A stretch of 64,000 nt of DNA from AC-51 sp963749895 (GTDB lineage Bacteria > Actinomycetota > UBA4738 > HRBIN12). Below are positions 56,870-64,000 of the stretch, piece by piece. The DNA lies in NCBI GenBank assembly GCA_963749895.1, contig CAVVOG010000003.1, forward strand, positions 124,001 through 188,000, read 5' to 3'. Made by a program: the position numbers and the translations under genes. How positions within the stretch are numbered: the first letter of the stretch is position 1; each line of letters begins with the position of its first letter. The notes beneath the pieces were generated by a model, which saw only the letters and a program-made list of their open reading frames with translations, had not been told where the DNA came from and ran no database searches.

Positions 56870-59503
56870 ATGACCACTGGAGCCACCGGACCGACCTCAG
56901 AACTCGCCGGCGCCCGGACGCGGCTGGAGACCGCCGACGGTGCCGCCGACATGTACCGCCTGCGCTGGCTGGCCGAGCAGGGCCTCGCCGACGTCGACGC
57001 CTTGCCTCACACCGTCCGTATCCTCCTGGAGGATCTCCTGCGTCGTGCGGGCAGCCGCGACGTACGAGACGACGACGTCCGTGCGCTCGCCGCGTGGCCG
57101 GGACCCGCGGGCGACGTCGCGTTCATGCCGGGTCGCGTGCTGATGCAGGACTTCACTGGCGTCCCTGCTGTCGTGGACCTGGCCGCGATGCGGAGCGCCG
57201 TCGCCCGCGCGGGTGGCGACCCGGCCACCCTGAACCCCCTCGTCCCGGTCGACCTGGTGATCGACCACTCGGTGCAGGTCGACCTGTTCGGAACCGCCGA
57301 CGCGTACGAGGCGAACATCGACCACGAGTACCGGCGCAACGTGGAGCGGTACCAGTTGCTGCGGTGGGCCCAGCAGGCCTTCGACGGCCTGCGCGTGGTC
57401 CCCCCGGGCGCCGGGATCTGTCACCAGGTGAACCTCGAACACCTGGGGGAGGTCGTGTCGCTGCGTGACGGGGTGGCGTTCCCCGACACGCTGGTCGGGA
57501 CGGACTCGCACACCACGATGATCAACGGGCTGGGTGTGCTGGGCTGGGGCGTGGGAGGGATCGAGGCCGAAGCGGCGATGCTCGGTCAGCCGATGTTCCT
57601 GCCGCAGCCGATCGTGATCGGGGTGCGGGTCGTCGGCGCGCTCCCCGCGGGCACGACGGCGACCGACCTGGTCCTCACCCTCACCCAGATGCTGCGCGCC
57701 CACGGCGTCGTCGGGAAGTTCGTGGAGTTCTTCGGCGAGGGCCTCTCCACGTTGCCGATCGCGGACCGGGCGACCTTGTCGAACATGTGCCCGGAGTACG
57801 GAGCGACCTCGGCGTACTTCCCGATCGACGACCAGACGCTCACGTACCTGCGGTTCACGGGTCGCGCCGACCGCGTCGACCTCGTGGAGCGCTACGCGAA
57901 GGAGCAGGGGCTGTTCCGCACCGACGACGATCCGGCGCCGGTGTTCAGCGAGGTGCTGGAGCTCGACCTGTCCGCGGTCGAGCCGTCGCTCGCCGGCCCT
58001 TCCCGCCCGCAGGACCGTGTCTCACTGTCGGGGGTCTGGCCGTCCTTCACCGAGCGCTACGGAGACCGGCGCGCCGAGCAGGACGGCGAGGTCCGCGACG
58101 GCAGCGTGGTGATCGCGGCGATCACCTCGTGTACGAACACGAGCAACCCGTCCGTCATGCTGGCCGCGGGGCTCCTGGCGAAGAAGGCGGTCGAGGCCGG
58201 GTTGTCGGCGAAGCCGTGGGTGAAGACGTCGCTCGCGCCCGGCTCGCGTGTCGTGACCGACTACCTGGATCGCGCGGGGCTCACCCCGTACCTGGAGAAG
58301 TTGGGCTTCGGACTGGTGGGGTACGGATGCACGACGTGCATCGGCAACTCGGGGCCGCTTCCCGACGAGGTCGCCACCGCGGTGGAGGACGGTGGTCTCA
58401 GCGTCGCCGCGGTGCTGTCGGGGAACCGGAACTTCGAGGGTCGGGTCCACCCGCAGGTGCGTGCCGCGTACCTCGCGTCGCCGCCGCTCGTGGTCGCCTA
58501 CGCACTGGCCGGGCGGATCGATGTCGACCTCGCCACCGAGCCGCTCGCCGATGGCCCCGATGGCTCCGTGCGGCTCGCCGACGTTTGGCCCTCCCCCGAG
58601 GAGATCGCGGCCGCCGTCCGTGATGCCGTCACGCCCGACCAGTTCGAGACCCAGTACGCGCGGATCTGGGAGGGCGACGAGCGGTGGCGATCGCTCGCGA
58701 CCCCCCAGGGCCCTGTCTACGGGTGGGACCCGTCATCGACCTACGTGGCCGAGCCGCCGTTCTTCGCGGACCTCTCGCCTCGCGAGGTCGGCGACATCGA
58801 GGGAGCGCGGATCCTCGTGAAGGTGGGCGACTCGATCACGACGGACCACATCTCGCCGGCGGGGTCGATCAAGGCCGACTCGCCGGCGGGGCGTTCCCTC
58901 CAGGAGCGCGGGGTCGAGGTGCGGGACTTCAACTCCTACGGGTCCCGGCGTGGGAACCACGAGGTGATGATGCGGGGCACCTTCGCGAACATCCGGCTGC
59001 GCAACGACTTGGCGCCGGGGACCGAGGGACCGTGGACGACCCACCTGCCCGACCGGGAGGTCGAGAGCGTGTTCGATGCCGCCGAGCGCTACCGCGCGGA
59101 CGGTGTGCCCCTGGGCGTGCTCGCCGGCAGGGAGTACGGCAACGGGTCGAGCCGTGACTGGGCCGCCAAGGGCCCGTCGCTGCTGGGGGTGCGGTTCGTG
59201 ATCGCCGAGACCTACGAGCGGATCCACCGCTCGAACCTCGTGGGGATGGGGATCTTGCCGCTCGAGTTCCCGGCGGGGGAGAGCGCGGCGTCCCTCGGTC
59301 TCGACGGCACGGAGACCTACGCGTTGCGAGGCCTGGCGGGCGGGGTCACTCCGGGGCAGGACGTGGCGGTCGAGGCCACCCGTGGCGACGGCACGACGGT
59401 GGCGTTCACGGCCAGGCTCCGGGTCGACGGCCCGGCGGAGGTCGACTACCTGGTGGCCGGGGGGGTCCTGAACCTCGTGCTTCGGGGGATGCTCGGGGGC
59501 TGA
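56870..59503 (+). CDS. acnA: Aconitate hydratase
   Basis: Isomerises citrate and isocitrate; 877 residues, AcnA/IRP type. Fe-S ligands are seen in ITSCTNTSNPSVMLAAGLL (first Cys) and GYGCTTCIGNSGPLPDEV (two Cys). GTDSHTTMINGLGVLGWGVG, GKFVEFFGEGLSTLP, the swivel-domain KVGDSITTDHISPAGSIKAD and YGNGSSRDWAAKGP are all typical. GAAGGGA precedes ATG 56870. It closes the TCA cycle with the 2.8-12 kb gene block. It is convergent with the DevR-type regulator; a 7-bp hairpin (59526-59545) lies between. Confidence 0.96.
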   Translation: MTTGATGPTSELAGARTRLETADGAADMYRLRWLAEQGLADVDALPHTVRILLEDLLRRAGSRDVRDDDVRALAAWPGPAGDVAFMPGRVLMQDFTGVPAVVDLAAMRSAVARAGGDPATLNPLVPVDLVIDHSVQVDLFGTADAYEANIDHEYRRNVERYQLLRWAQQAFDGLRVVPPGAGICHQVNLEHLGEVVSLRDGVAFPDTLVGTDSHTTMINGLGVLGWGVGGIEAEAAMLGQPMFLPQPIVIGVRVVGALPAGTTATDLVLTLTQMLRAHGVVGKFVEFFGEGLSTLPIADRATLSNMCPEYGATSAYFPIDDQTLTYLRFTGRADRVDLVERYAKEQGLFRTDDDPAPVFSEVLELDLSAVEPSLAGPSRPQDRVSLSGVWPSFTERYGDRRAEQDGEVRDGSVVIAAITSCTNTSNPSVMLAAGLLAKKAVEAGLSAKPWVKTSLAPGSRVVTDYLDRAGLTPYLEKLGFGLVGYGCTTCIGNSGPLPDEVATAVEDGGLSVAAVLSGNRNFEGRVHPQVRAAYLASPPLVVAYALAGRIDVDLATEPLADGPDGSVRLADVWPSPEEIAAAVRDAVTPDQFETQYARIWEGDERWRSLATPQGPVYGWDPSSTYVAEPPFFADLSPREVGDIEGARILVKVGDSITTDHISPAGSIKADSPAGRSLQERGVEVRDFNSYGSRRGNHEVMMRGTFANIRLRNDLAPGTEGPWTTHLPDREVESVFDAAERYRADGVPLGVLAGREYGNGSSRDWAAKGPSLLGVRFVIAETYERIHRSNLVGMGILPLEFPAGESAASLGLDGTETYALRGLAGGVTPGQDVAVEATRGDGTTVAFTARLRVDGPAEVDYLVAGGVLNLVLRGMLGG

Positions 59504-59525
59504 GGCCCGGATACCGGACCGAGAA

Positions 59526-59545
59526 GCTCCGTTATTCGACGGAGC
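59526..59545. terminator. Bidirectional hairpin between acnA and the DevR-type gene
   Basis: GCTCCGT-TATTCG-ACGGAGC: a 7-bp perfect stem with a 6-nt loop, 22 nt after the acnA stop and overlapping the end of the convergent regulator gene. Confidence 0.45.
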
Positions 59546-60206
59546 CGGGCGTCGTCGTGTGACGCGCCAGGTAGGCGGCGGCCTCGGCGCGCCGCGCGAC
59601 CTCGAGCTTCGACAGGATGCTCGACACGTAGTTCTTGACCGTCTTCTCTGCCAGATGGAGCTCGTCGCCGATCTCCTTGTTCGTCTTCCCGTCGGCGACG
59701 AGCTGCAAGATCCGCTCTTCCTGAGGCGACAGCCGGGCGAGCTTCTCGTCGCGCAGCAGGTGCTTGCCCTTGCGGAGCCGGTCGAGCACCGCGCTCGTGA
59801 CGCTCGGATCGAGGAGCGAGTTGCCCGCGCCCACTGCGCGGATCGCGCGGAGCAGGTCGCCGGACTTCACCTGCTTGAGGACGTACCCGGAAGCGCCGGC
59901 CATGATCGAGGCGAACAGCGCCTCGTCGTCGGCGAACGACGTGAGCATCAGGACCCGGGTGTTGGGAAGCTTCGCGCGGATCTCACGGGTCGCCTCGATC
60001 CCGCTCCCGTCGGTCAGGCGAACGTCCATCACGATCACGTCGGGGCGGGTGCGGTCGGCCTCGTCGATCGCCTCTCGGACCGTCGAGGCCTCGGCCGTCA
60101 CGACGACGTCGTCCTCAGGATCGAGCATCGCGCGGATCCCGTCGCGGACGATCTCGTGGTCGTCGACGAGCATGACGCGAAGAGGCGGCTTCTTCGATCC
60201 AGGCAC
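59532..60206 (-). CDS. DevR/NarL-type response regulator
   Basis: A 224-residue two-component regulator. The receiver domain has acidic DD (VMLVDDHEIVRDGIRAML), phospho-acceptor Asp61 in VIVMDVRLTDGSGIEA and the Lys in GYVLKQVKSGDLLRAI. The LuxR-type helix-turn-helix is LSPQEERILQLVADGKTNKE, IGDELHLAEKTVKNYVSSIL, SKLEVARRAEAAAYLARH. The DevS-type kinase at 62363 is the likely partner. GTG 60206 lies 6 nt after TAGGAT (leaderless). Confidence 0.9.
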   Translation of the reverse strand: MPGSKKPPLRVMLVDDHEIVRDGIRAMLDPEDDVVVTAEASTVREAIDEADRTRPDVIVMDVRLTDGSGIEATREIRAKLPNTRVLMLTSFADDEALFASIMAGASGYVLKQVKSGDLLRAIRAVGAGNSLLDPSVTSAVLDRLRKGKHLLRDEKLARLSPQEERILQLVADGKTNKEIGDELHLAEKTVKNYVSSILSKLEVARRAEAAAYLARHTTTPGSVE

Positions 60207-60212
60207 CCGCCT

Positions 60213-60218
60213 ATCCTA
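60213..60218 (-). promoter_or_regulatory. -10 box of the response regulator gene (leaderless)
   Basis: TAGGAT on the minus strand, 6 nt before GTG 60206. Confidence 0.55.
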
Positions 60219-60260
60219 GCGGTGCCGCGGATGCGTGAGGGGGAACCGTTCTCGCCCCGG

Positions 60261-60752
60261 TCACACGACAGGGCCGTTCGTGGAGGCCTTCGCCCCGACC
60301 TCGAGCAGCACCGCCTCGCCGACCCGGTCCAAGAAGTCCTTCAGCGTCGCCTCGGCGACCCGGAACAGCATCGCCCTGTCGATCGCGCGGCCGAGGGCGC
60401 CGAGCGGCGGCACGTAGCGCGCGCTCATCGCCAGCTGGGTCCGGTGGGGTCCGAGGGGGGCGATCTCCAGGTCGGCGTCGAGCGCGGGGAACAGTCCGGC
60501 CGCGCCGGTCGCGTGCCACTTCAGGGGCAGGACCGTCTTGGACGGCATCCGCACGACCTCGCCGAGTTCGATCCCGACCTTCCGGGCGATCCGGACGTCG
60601 TCACCGAAGCCGACATCGGCCAGCAGGACGTCGCCGCGGTGATTCGCGTCCCGGGCGATCCCGGGGAGCCAGTCGTCCGCGGTCGCGTCGGTCAGGACGT
60701 CCTCGACGCGATCGGCACCGACCGGCAGCTCGACGAAGTATCGGGCGAACAT
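60261..60752 (-). CDS. SRPBCC-like (START/Bet v 1-fold) protein
   Basis: A 163-residue protein with the alternating strands and C-terminal helix of the SRPBCC/polyketide cyclase fold (RYFVELPVGADRVEDVLTDA, LDADLEIAPLGPHRTQLAMS, RVAEATLKDFLDRVGEAVLL). The hydrophobic pocket may bind a small ligand. The start is uncertain: ATG 60752 was chosen, while GTG 60776 adds 8 residues. No clear ribosome site or -10 box decides. Confidence 0.6.
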   Translation of the reverse strand: MFARYFVELPVGADRVEDVLTDATADDWLPGIARDANHRGDVLLADVGFGDDVRIARKVGIELGEVVRMPSKTVLPLKWHATGAAGLFPALDADLEIAPLGPHRTQLAMSARYVPPLGALGRAIDRAMLFRVAEATLKDFLDRVGEAVLLEVGAKASTNGPVV

Positions 60753-60795
60753 ATCCGGGCAGTCTGGGGCGCCCACAATGGACCCCGCAGAGTCA

Positions 60796-60825
60796 TTGGT
60801 CCCTGGCGCCGCGGGACCCTAGACT
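60796..60825 (+). promoter_or_regulatory. Promoter of the multicopper oxidase gene
   Basis: -35 TTGGTC (60796-60801), 18-bp spacer, -10 TAGACT (60820-60825). The leader of about 65 nt has AAGGAG before ATG 60897. Confidence 0.5.
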
Positions 60826-60896
60826 CACCGGGCCGCCGGAGGGGTCTCGGACACTCGCCCCTCATGTCCGCACGTCGTCAGTTGAAAGGAGCATGG

Positions 60897-62294
60897 ATGC
60901 AACGGAAGCGAAGGAGCGCGCTCGCGCTCTCGCTCGCCTTCGCGATGCTCGGTGCCGCGTGCAGCGGCAACGGGGATGAGGGGGGCACCACGGGGTCGGG
61001 TGAGGGGGATGCCGCTGCCGGCGCTCCCGTCACGCTCGACGTCACGCTGACGGACTTCAAGATCGACCCCGCCGCCATGGAGGCGCCCGCGGGTTCGGCT
61101 ATCACCTTCAACATCTCGAACCAGGGGCAGGCGCCGCACACGTTCGCGGTCACCGTGGGCGACCAGACCTACGAGACGGCCGAGATCCAGGCGGGAGCGA
61201 GCGACACGCTCGAGGTCCCGGCGCTCGAGGCCGGGACGTACGAGACCGTGTGTACCGTGCCCGGTCACGCCGATCTCGGGATGACCGGGACGCTGACGGT
61301 CGCCGCTGGTGCGGCGGGCGGCGGCAGTGAGCCGACCGACACGTCCACCGACGCCGCGAACGGCGGGGCCGGCACGTCGAGCCACGGTGACATGAGTGCC
61401 GAGGAGATGGCCGCCGGGCACGAGCAGGGCGTCGTCGACTTCGTCGGGCAGATCGAGAACGGCCCGCTGTCGGAGCCGCTCGGCAATCAGCCGATGAAGC
61501 CCAAGCTCGACGGCGACGTCAAGGTCTTCGACCTGACGGTCACCGAGCTCGAGTGGGAGGTCCGACCGGGCGAGACCTACCCGGGGATGGCGTTCAACGG
61601 CCAGATCCCGGGTCCGTTGCTCGAGGTCTACCAGGGCGACACGGTGCGGTTCGAGATCCAGAACCAGATGAGCCAGCCGTTCACCCTGCACTTCCACGGC
61701 CTCACGGTGCCGAACGACCAGGACGGCGTGCCCTACGTCACGCAGCCGCCGATCATGCCCGGCGAGTACTGGACGTATGAGTTCCCGATCGTCGACCCGC
61801 CGGGGATGTACGTCTACCACTCGCACTTCAACTCCGCGGAGCAGGTCGGCAAGGGCCTCTACGGCGCGATCAACATCTTGCCGAAGGCTGGCTGGGACAC
61901 GGTCTACGGTGAGAACCCGGACGTCGAGTACTCGATGTTCCTCGGGGACGGCCCCCTGAACTACACGCTGAACGGGAAGTCGTTCCCCGCCACGGAGCCG
62001 ATCGTCGCGGAGCAGGGTGACTGGGTCCTGATCCATATCGCGAACGACGGCGCGATCTTGCACCCGATGCACCTGCACGGCTTCCACTTCGAGGTCGTCG
62101 CGGTCGACGGGTTCCCGTTGGCCGAGAACCAGCGGTACATGGCGGACACGCTCGTCGTGGCGCCGGGGTCCCGGTACGACATCATGTTCCGGGCGGACTA
62201 TCCGGGGGCGTGGGCGTACCACTGCCACATCCTTCCGCACGCGGAGGGGCCCGACGGCATGTTCGGGATGGTGACGGCGGTCGTCGTCGTCTGA
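60897..62294 (+). CDS. Three-cupredoxin multicopper oxidase lipoprotein
   Basis: A 465-residue lipoprotein (lipobox AMLGAACSG). An N-terminal plastocyanin-like domain (type-1 ligands in APHTFAV and VCTVPGHADLGM) is joined by a Gly/Ser/Thr linker to a two-domain multicopper oxidase. Copper motifs LHFHGL, YHSHFNS, HPMHLHGFHF and HCHILPHAEGPDGM supply the trinuclear centre and second type-1 site. The fused blue-copper domain could deliver electrons. Activity (nitrite reductase, metal oxidase or laccase-like) cannot be told. AAGGAG before ATG 60897. Confidence 0.87.
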   Translation: MQRKRRSALALSLAFAMLGAACSGNGDEGGTTGSGEGDAAAGAPVTLDVTLTDFKIDPAAMEAPAGSAITFNISNQGQAPHTFAVTVGDQTYETAEIQAGASDTLEVPALEAGTYETVCTVPGHADLGMTGTLTVAAGAAGGGSEPTDTSTDAANGGAGTSSHGDMSAEEMAAGHEQGVVDFVGQIENGPLSEPLGNQPMKPKLDGDVKVFDLTVTELEWEVRPGETYPGMAFNGQIPGPLLEVYQGDTVRFEIQNQMSQPFTLHFHGLTVPNDQDGVPYVTQPPIMPGEYWTYEFPIVDPPGMYVYHSHFNSAEQVGKGLYGAINILPKAGWDTVYGENPDVEYSMFLGDGPLNYTLNGKSFPATEPIVAEQGDWVLIHIANDGAILHPMHLHGFHFEVVAVDGFPLAENQRYMADTLVVAPGSRYDIMFRADYPGAWAYHCHILPHAEGPDGMFGMVTAVVVV

Positions 62295-62312
62295 TCCGAC
62301 CGATCGTCGAGA

Positions 62313-62343
62313 CGTCGGGGCCGGGCTTCGCCCGGCCCCGACG
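62313..62343. terminator. Strong bidirectional hairpin terminator
   Basis: Arms at 62313-62326 and 62330-62343 (14 bp perfect, core GGGGCCGGGC with a TTC loop) lie between the convergent oxidase and DevS-type genes. There is no T-tract. Confidence 0.7.
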
Positions 62344-62362
62344 CGTTCCCGCGTCCGGCGCG

Positions 62363-63514
62363 TCAGAGGGGGAGTCGGGCGGTGATGGTCGTTCCCTCGC
62401 GGTCGACGGAGTCGATCGCGAACTCGCCGCCCATCGAGGTCACGCGCTCGCGGAGGTTCCCGAGCCCCATCCCATCGGTCGGGCGTGAGACGTCGAACCC
62501 GGAGCCGTCGTCGTCGATCTCCAGGACGGCGTCGGCCCCGCTGCGGAGCAGGGAAACCCGGCACGTCGTCGCCTCGGCGTGACGGCCGACGTTGGACAGA
62601 GCCTCGCGGGTGAGCTGGACCACGTCGGCGGCGACCGAGGCGAGTTCGGCGGCGACCGACTCGTCGATCTGGACGACCGTGACGACCCCCGAGCGTTCTT
62701 CGAACTCCCGCCCCAGCTCCTGGAGGGCCTGGTCGAGCTGTCGATCGGCGAGGATGCCCGGGCGCAGCCCGAAGATGTAGTTGCGCAGGTCGCGGATCGT
62801 CCGGTCGATGTCCTCGACCGAGTTCTCGAGCCGCGTCGTGAGATCGGTATCGCCGGCCTGAGCGGCGACGCCCTGCAGGCTCATCCCCACGGCGAACAGG
62901 GCCTGAACGACGCCGTCGTGGAGCTCCTTCGCGATCCGCTCACGCTCTTCGAGAACCTCGAGGCGACGGAGCTCCTGCTGTGCGCGGGTCATCTCGGCGT
63001 AGAGCCGGGCGTTCTCGATCGCCACGCCTGCCTGCGTGGCCAGGACCGTGAGGGCGCTCTCGTCATCCTCGTCGAAGGCCGCCGCGCCGCGCTTCTCGGT
63101 GAGGTAGATGTTGCCGAACACCCGGCCCAGCGCCCGCACCGGCACGCCCAGGAACGAGCGCATCACGGGGTGGCCCGACGGGAAGCCCGACGCCCGGGGA
63201 TCCGTCGCGAGGTCGGCGATCCGGATCGGGCGAGCCTCCGCGGTCAGCAGGCCGAGGACCCCGTGTCCGGTGGGCGGCTCGCCCATCACCGAGCGATCCT
63301 CGGGGGAGATGCCGGCGGTGACGAACCGCGTGATCGTCCCCTCGTCTCCGAGGACCCCGATGGCCGCGTACCGCGCGCCCGTGATGTCGACCGCCAGGTC
63401 ACAGATCCTCTGCAGGACCGAGTCGAGATCGAGCTCGGCCGACAGGGCCAACCCCGCCTCGATCAGCATGCGGTTCCGGTCGTGCGCGGTCGGCAGGGGC
63501 TCAGAGGTGGTCAC
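62363..63514 (-). CDS. DevS-type GAF sensor histidine kinase
   Basis: A 383-residue soluble sensor kinase. GAF domain (about 25-170: ARYAAIGVLGDEGTITRFVT, GVLGLLTAEARPIRIADLA), then a HisKA_3 dimerisation domain with the phospho-acceptor His199 in RERIAKELHDGVVQALFAVG, and an HATPase with VQLTREALSNVGRHAEAT (N-box) and DDGSGFDVSRPTDGMGLGNL. Partner of the DevR-type regulator at 59532, four genes away. GTG 63514 is 6 nt after TACGCT (leaderless). The GAF ligand (haem or other) is unknown. Confidence 0.9.
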   Translation of the reverse strand: MTTSEPLPTAHDRNRMLIEAGLALSAELDLDSVLQRICDLAVDITGARYAAIGVLGDEGTITRFVTAGISPEDRSVMGEPPTGHGVLGLLTAEARPIRIADLATDPRASGFPSGHPVMRSFLGVPVRALGRVFGNIYLTEKRGAAAFDEDDESALTVLATQAGVAIENARLYAEMTRAQQELRRLEVLEERERIAKELHDGVVQALFAVGMSLQGVAAQAGDTDLTTRLENSVEDIDRTIRDLRNYIFGLRPGILADRQLDQALQELGREFEERSGVVTVVQIDESVAAELASVAADVVQLTREALSNVGRHAEATTCRVSLLRSGADAVLEIDDDGSGFDVSRPTDGMGLGNLRERVTSMGGEFAIDSVDREGTTITARLPL

Positions 63515-63520
63515 GGTCGA

Positions 63521-63526
63521 AGCGTA
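63521..63526 (-). promoter_or_regulatory. -10 box of the kinase gene (leaderless)
   Basis: TACGCT on the minus strand, 6 nt before GTG 63514. It is the left part of a 182-bp divergent gap; the right part has the CBS gene promoter. Confidence 0.55.
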
Positions 63527-63646
63527 GCAACGGCCGGACGGGGTACATGGGGCAGTGCCTCGAGGAACGACGACCGGGCGTACGCCAGGGCAACCGTCCC
63601 CCGGCGCGGGGGGCGTCCGGCCCGGCCCCGCCGGCACCCCTGCGCC

Positions 63647-63652
63647 TACCGT
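63647..63652 (+). promoter_or_regulatory. -10 box of the CBS-domain gene
   Basis: TACCGT; leader about 38 nt with the strong ribosome site GAGGAGGTGA before ATG 63697. Confidence 0.45.
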
Positions 63653-63696
63653 GACCTCGGGAGTCGATGGCGGCTCCTGGTGAGGAGGTGACCTGG

Positions 63697-64000
63697 ATGC
63701 CAGGGACCGTGCGTGACGTGATGACCAGAACCGTGGTCGCCGCGCCGCTCGGTACGACCTTCAAGGATCTCGTGCGCCGGATGCACGAGTACCGGGTCGG
63801 ATCGATCCCCGTGATCGGCGAGGACGAGACGATCGTCGGCATCGTCACGGAGGGGGATCTGCTGCTGAAGCGCGATCCCGAACTCCTGGAATGGCACCTG
63901 CTTGAGGGCCCTCACCGCCGCGTGGAGCGCCGCAAGGCCCTGGGCCGGGTGGCCCGCGACCTGATGTCGGCGCCGCCGATCACGATCGGTCCGAACGCCT
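63697..64000 (+). CDS. CBS-domain protein (3'-truncated by window end)
   Basis: 101 codons of a CBS-pair protein. The first CBS repeat is MTRTVVAAPLGTTFKDLVRR, EYRVGSIPVIGEDETIVGIV, TEGDLLLKRDPELLEWHLLE, and the second begins DLMSAPPITIGPNA. Such proteins sense adenosyl nucleotides. It starts at ATG 63697 with GAGGAGGTGA 7 nt upstream. It is divergent from the DevS-type kinase. In mycobacteria, CBS proteins belong to the DevR (dormancy) regulon, which suggests but does not show a link here. The end lies outside the window. Confidence 0.85.
   Translation, partial: MPGTVRDVMTRTVVAAPLGTTFKDLVRRMHEYRVGSIPVIGEDETIVGIVTEGDLLLKRDPELLEWHLLEGPHRRVERRKALGRVARDLMSAPPITIGPNA

Noticed and set aside
56646..56873. 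75-codon plus-strand open frame before acnA
   Set aside because: Translation is Arg/Gly/Pro-rich without motif, crosses the inverted repeats and overlaps the acnA start out of frame; no promoter spacing fits.
63515..63696. DevR-box search in the kinase/CBS divergent region
   Set aside because: No GGGAC-N4-GTCCC-like palindrome was found; GGGACCGTGCGTGAC at the CBS start is only a half match.

Overview
The window is a gene-dense, high-GC (roughly 70%) bacterial chromosome segment. It most resembles a deep-branching actinobacterium. Supporting signs are G/C at almost every third codon position, frequent GTG starts, TANNNT -10 boxes placed 6-9 nt before the start codon (leaderless mRNAs), a textbook actinobacterial SOS box (TCGAAC-N4-GTTCGA), a DUF222/HNH (13E12-type) gene, a crotonyl-CoA carboxylase/reductase, and DevS/DevR-type signalling. 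The class cannot be fixed from the sequence alone. No rRNA, tRNA, CRISPR array, insertion sequence or phage gene was seen.

Layout. 1-2.8 kb: 3' end of purH, then folD and a metF-type gene (one-carbon metabolism). 2.8-12.3 kb: TCA-cycle block with citrate synthase, two isocitrate dehydrogenase paralogues, malate dehydrogenase and sdhCDAB, interrupted by a membrane protein, a small Cys-rich protein and a cupredoxin. 12.4-16.3 kb: secreted phosphoesterase, two frame-disrupted genes and an SOS-box-controlled HNH gene. 16.3-23.6 kb: methylmalonyl-CoA mutase large subunit, hydrolase, acyl-CoA carboxylase alpha chain with biotin ligase, PH-domain protein, potassium channel and glyoxalase. 23.7-28.2 kb: a cyclase-ATPase-TPR regulator and an M23 peptidase. 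28.1-33.05 kb: a six-gene, translationally coupled copper-type operon around a CopC-CopD fusion. 33.1-38.8 kb: hydroxyacyl-CoA dehydrogenase, then a carboxyltransferase operon with two glycosyltransferases. 38.8-46.2 kb: lysozyme-like protein, regulator, Fe-S nuclease, crotonyl-CoA reductase, methylmalonyl-CoA epimerase, XRE regulator, FtsH-like protease and thiolase. 46.2-55.8 kb: a giant coiled-coil protein with a degenerate kinase module, then a nurA-herA-sbcD-sbcC DNA-end-processing operon. 55.9-64 kb: lipoprotein, aconitase, DevR-type regulator, SRPBCC protein, three-cupredoxin multicopper oxidase, DevS-type kinase and a truncated CBS protein.

The genes cooperate mainly in central carbon flow. 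Thiolase, 3-hydroxyacyl-CoA dehydrogenase, crotonyl-CoA carboxylase/reductase, propionyl/acyl-CoA carboxylase, methylmalonyl-CoA epimerase and mutase together feed C3-C5 acyl-CoAs into succinyl-CoA. Citrate synthase, aconitase, isocitrate dehydrogenase, succinate dehydrogenase and malate dehydrogenase run the cycle. Copper proteins form a second theme and DNA-end repair a third. Genes are packed tightly: operon members overlap as GTGA, ATGA or TGATG, and four convergent pairs share a single CTAG as both stop codons.

The most unusual candidate is the small Cys-rich gene at 6848. Its TGA is followed in frame by a His/Asp-rich coding-like tail and by a hairpin with a GGTC loop about 22 nt downstream. 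This could be selenocysteine insertion or readthrough, but it is unproven.
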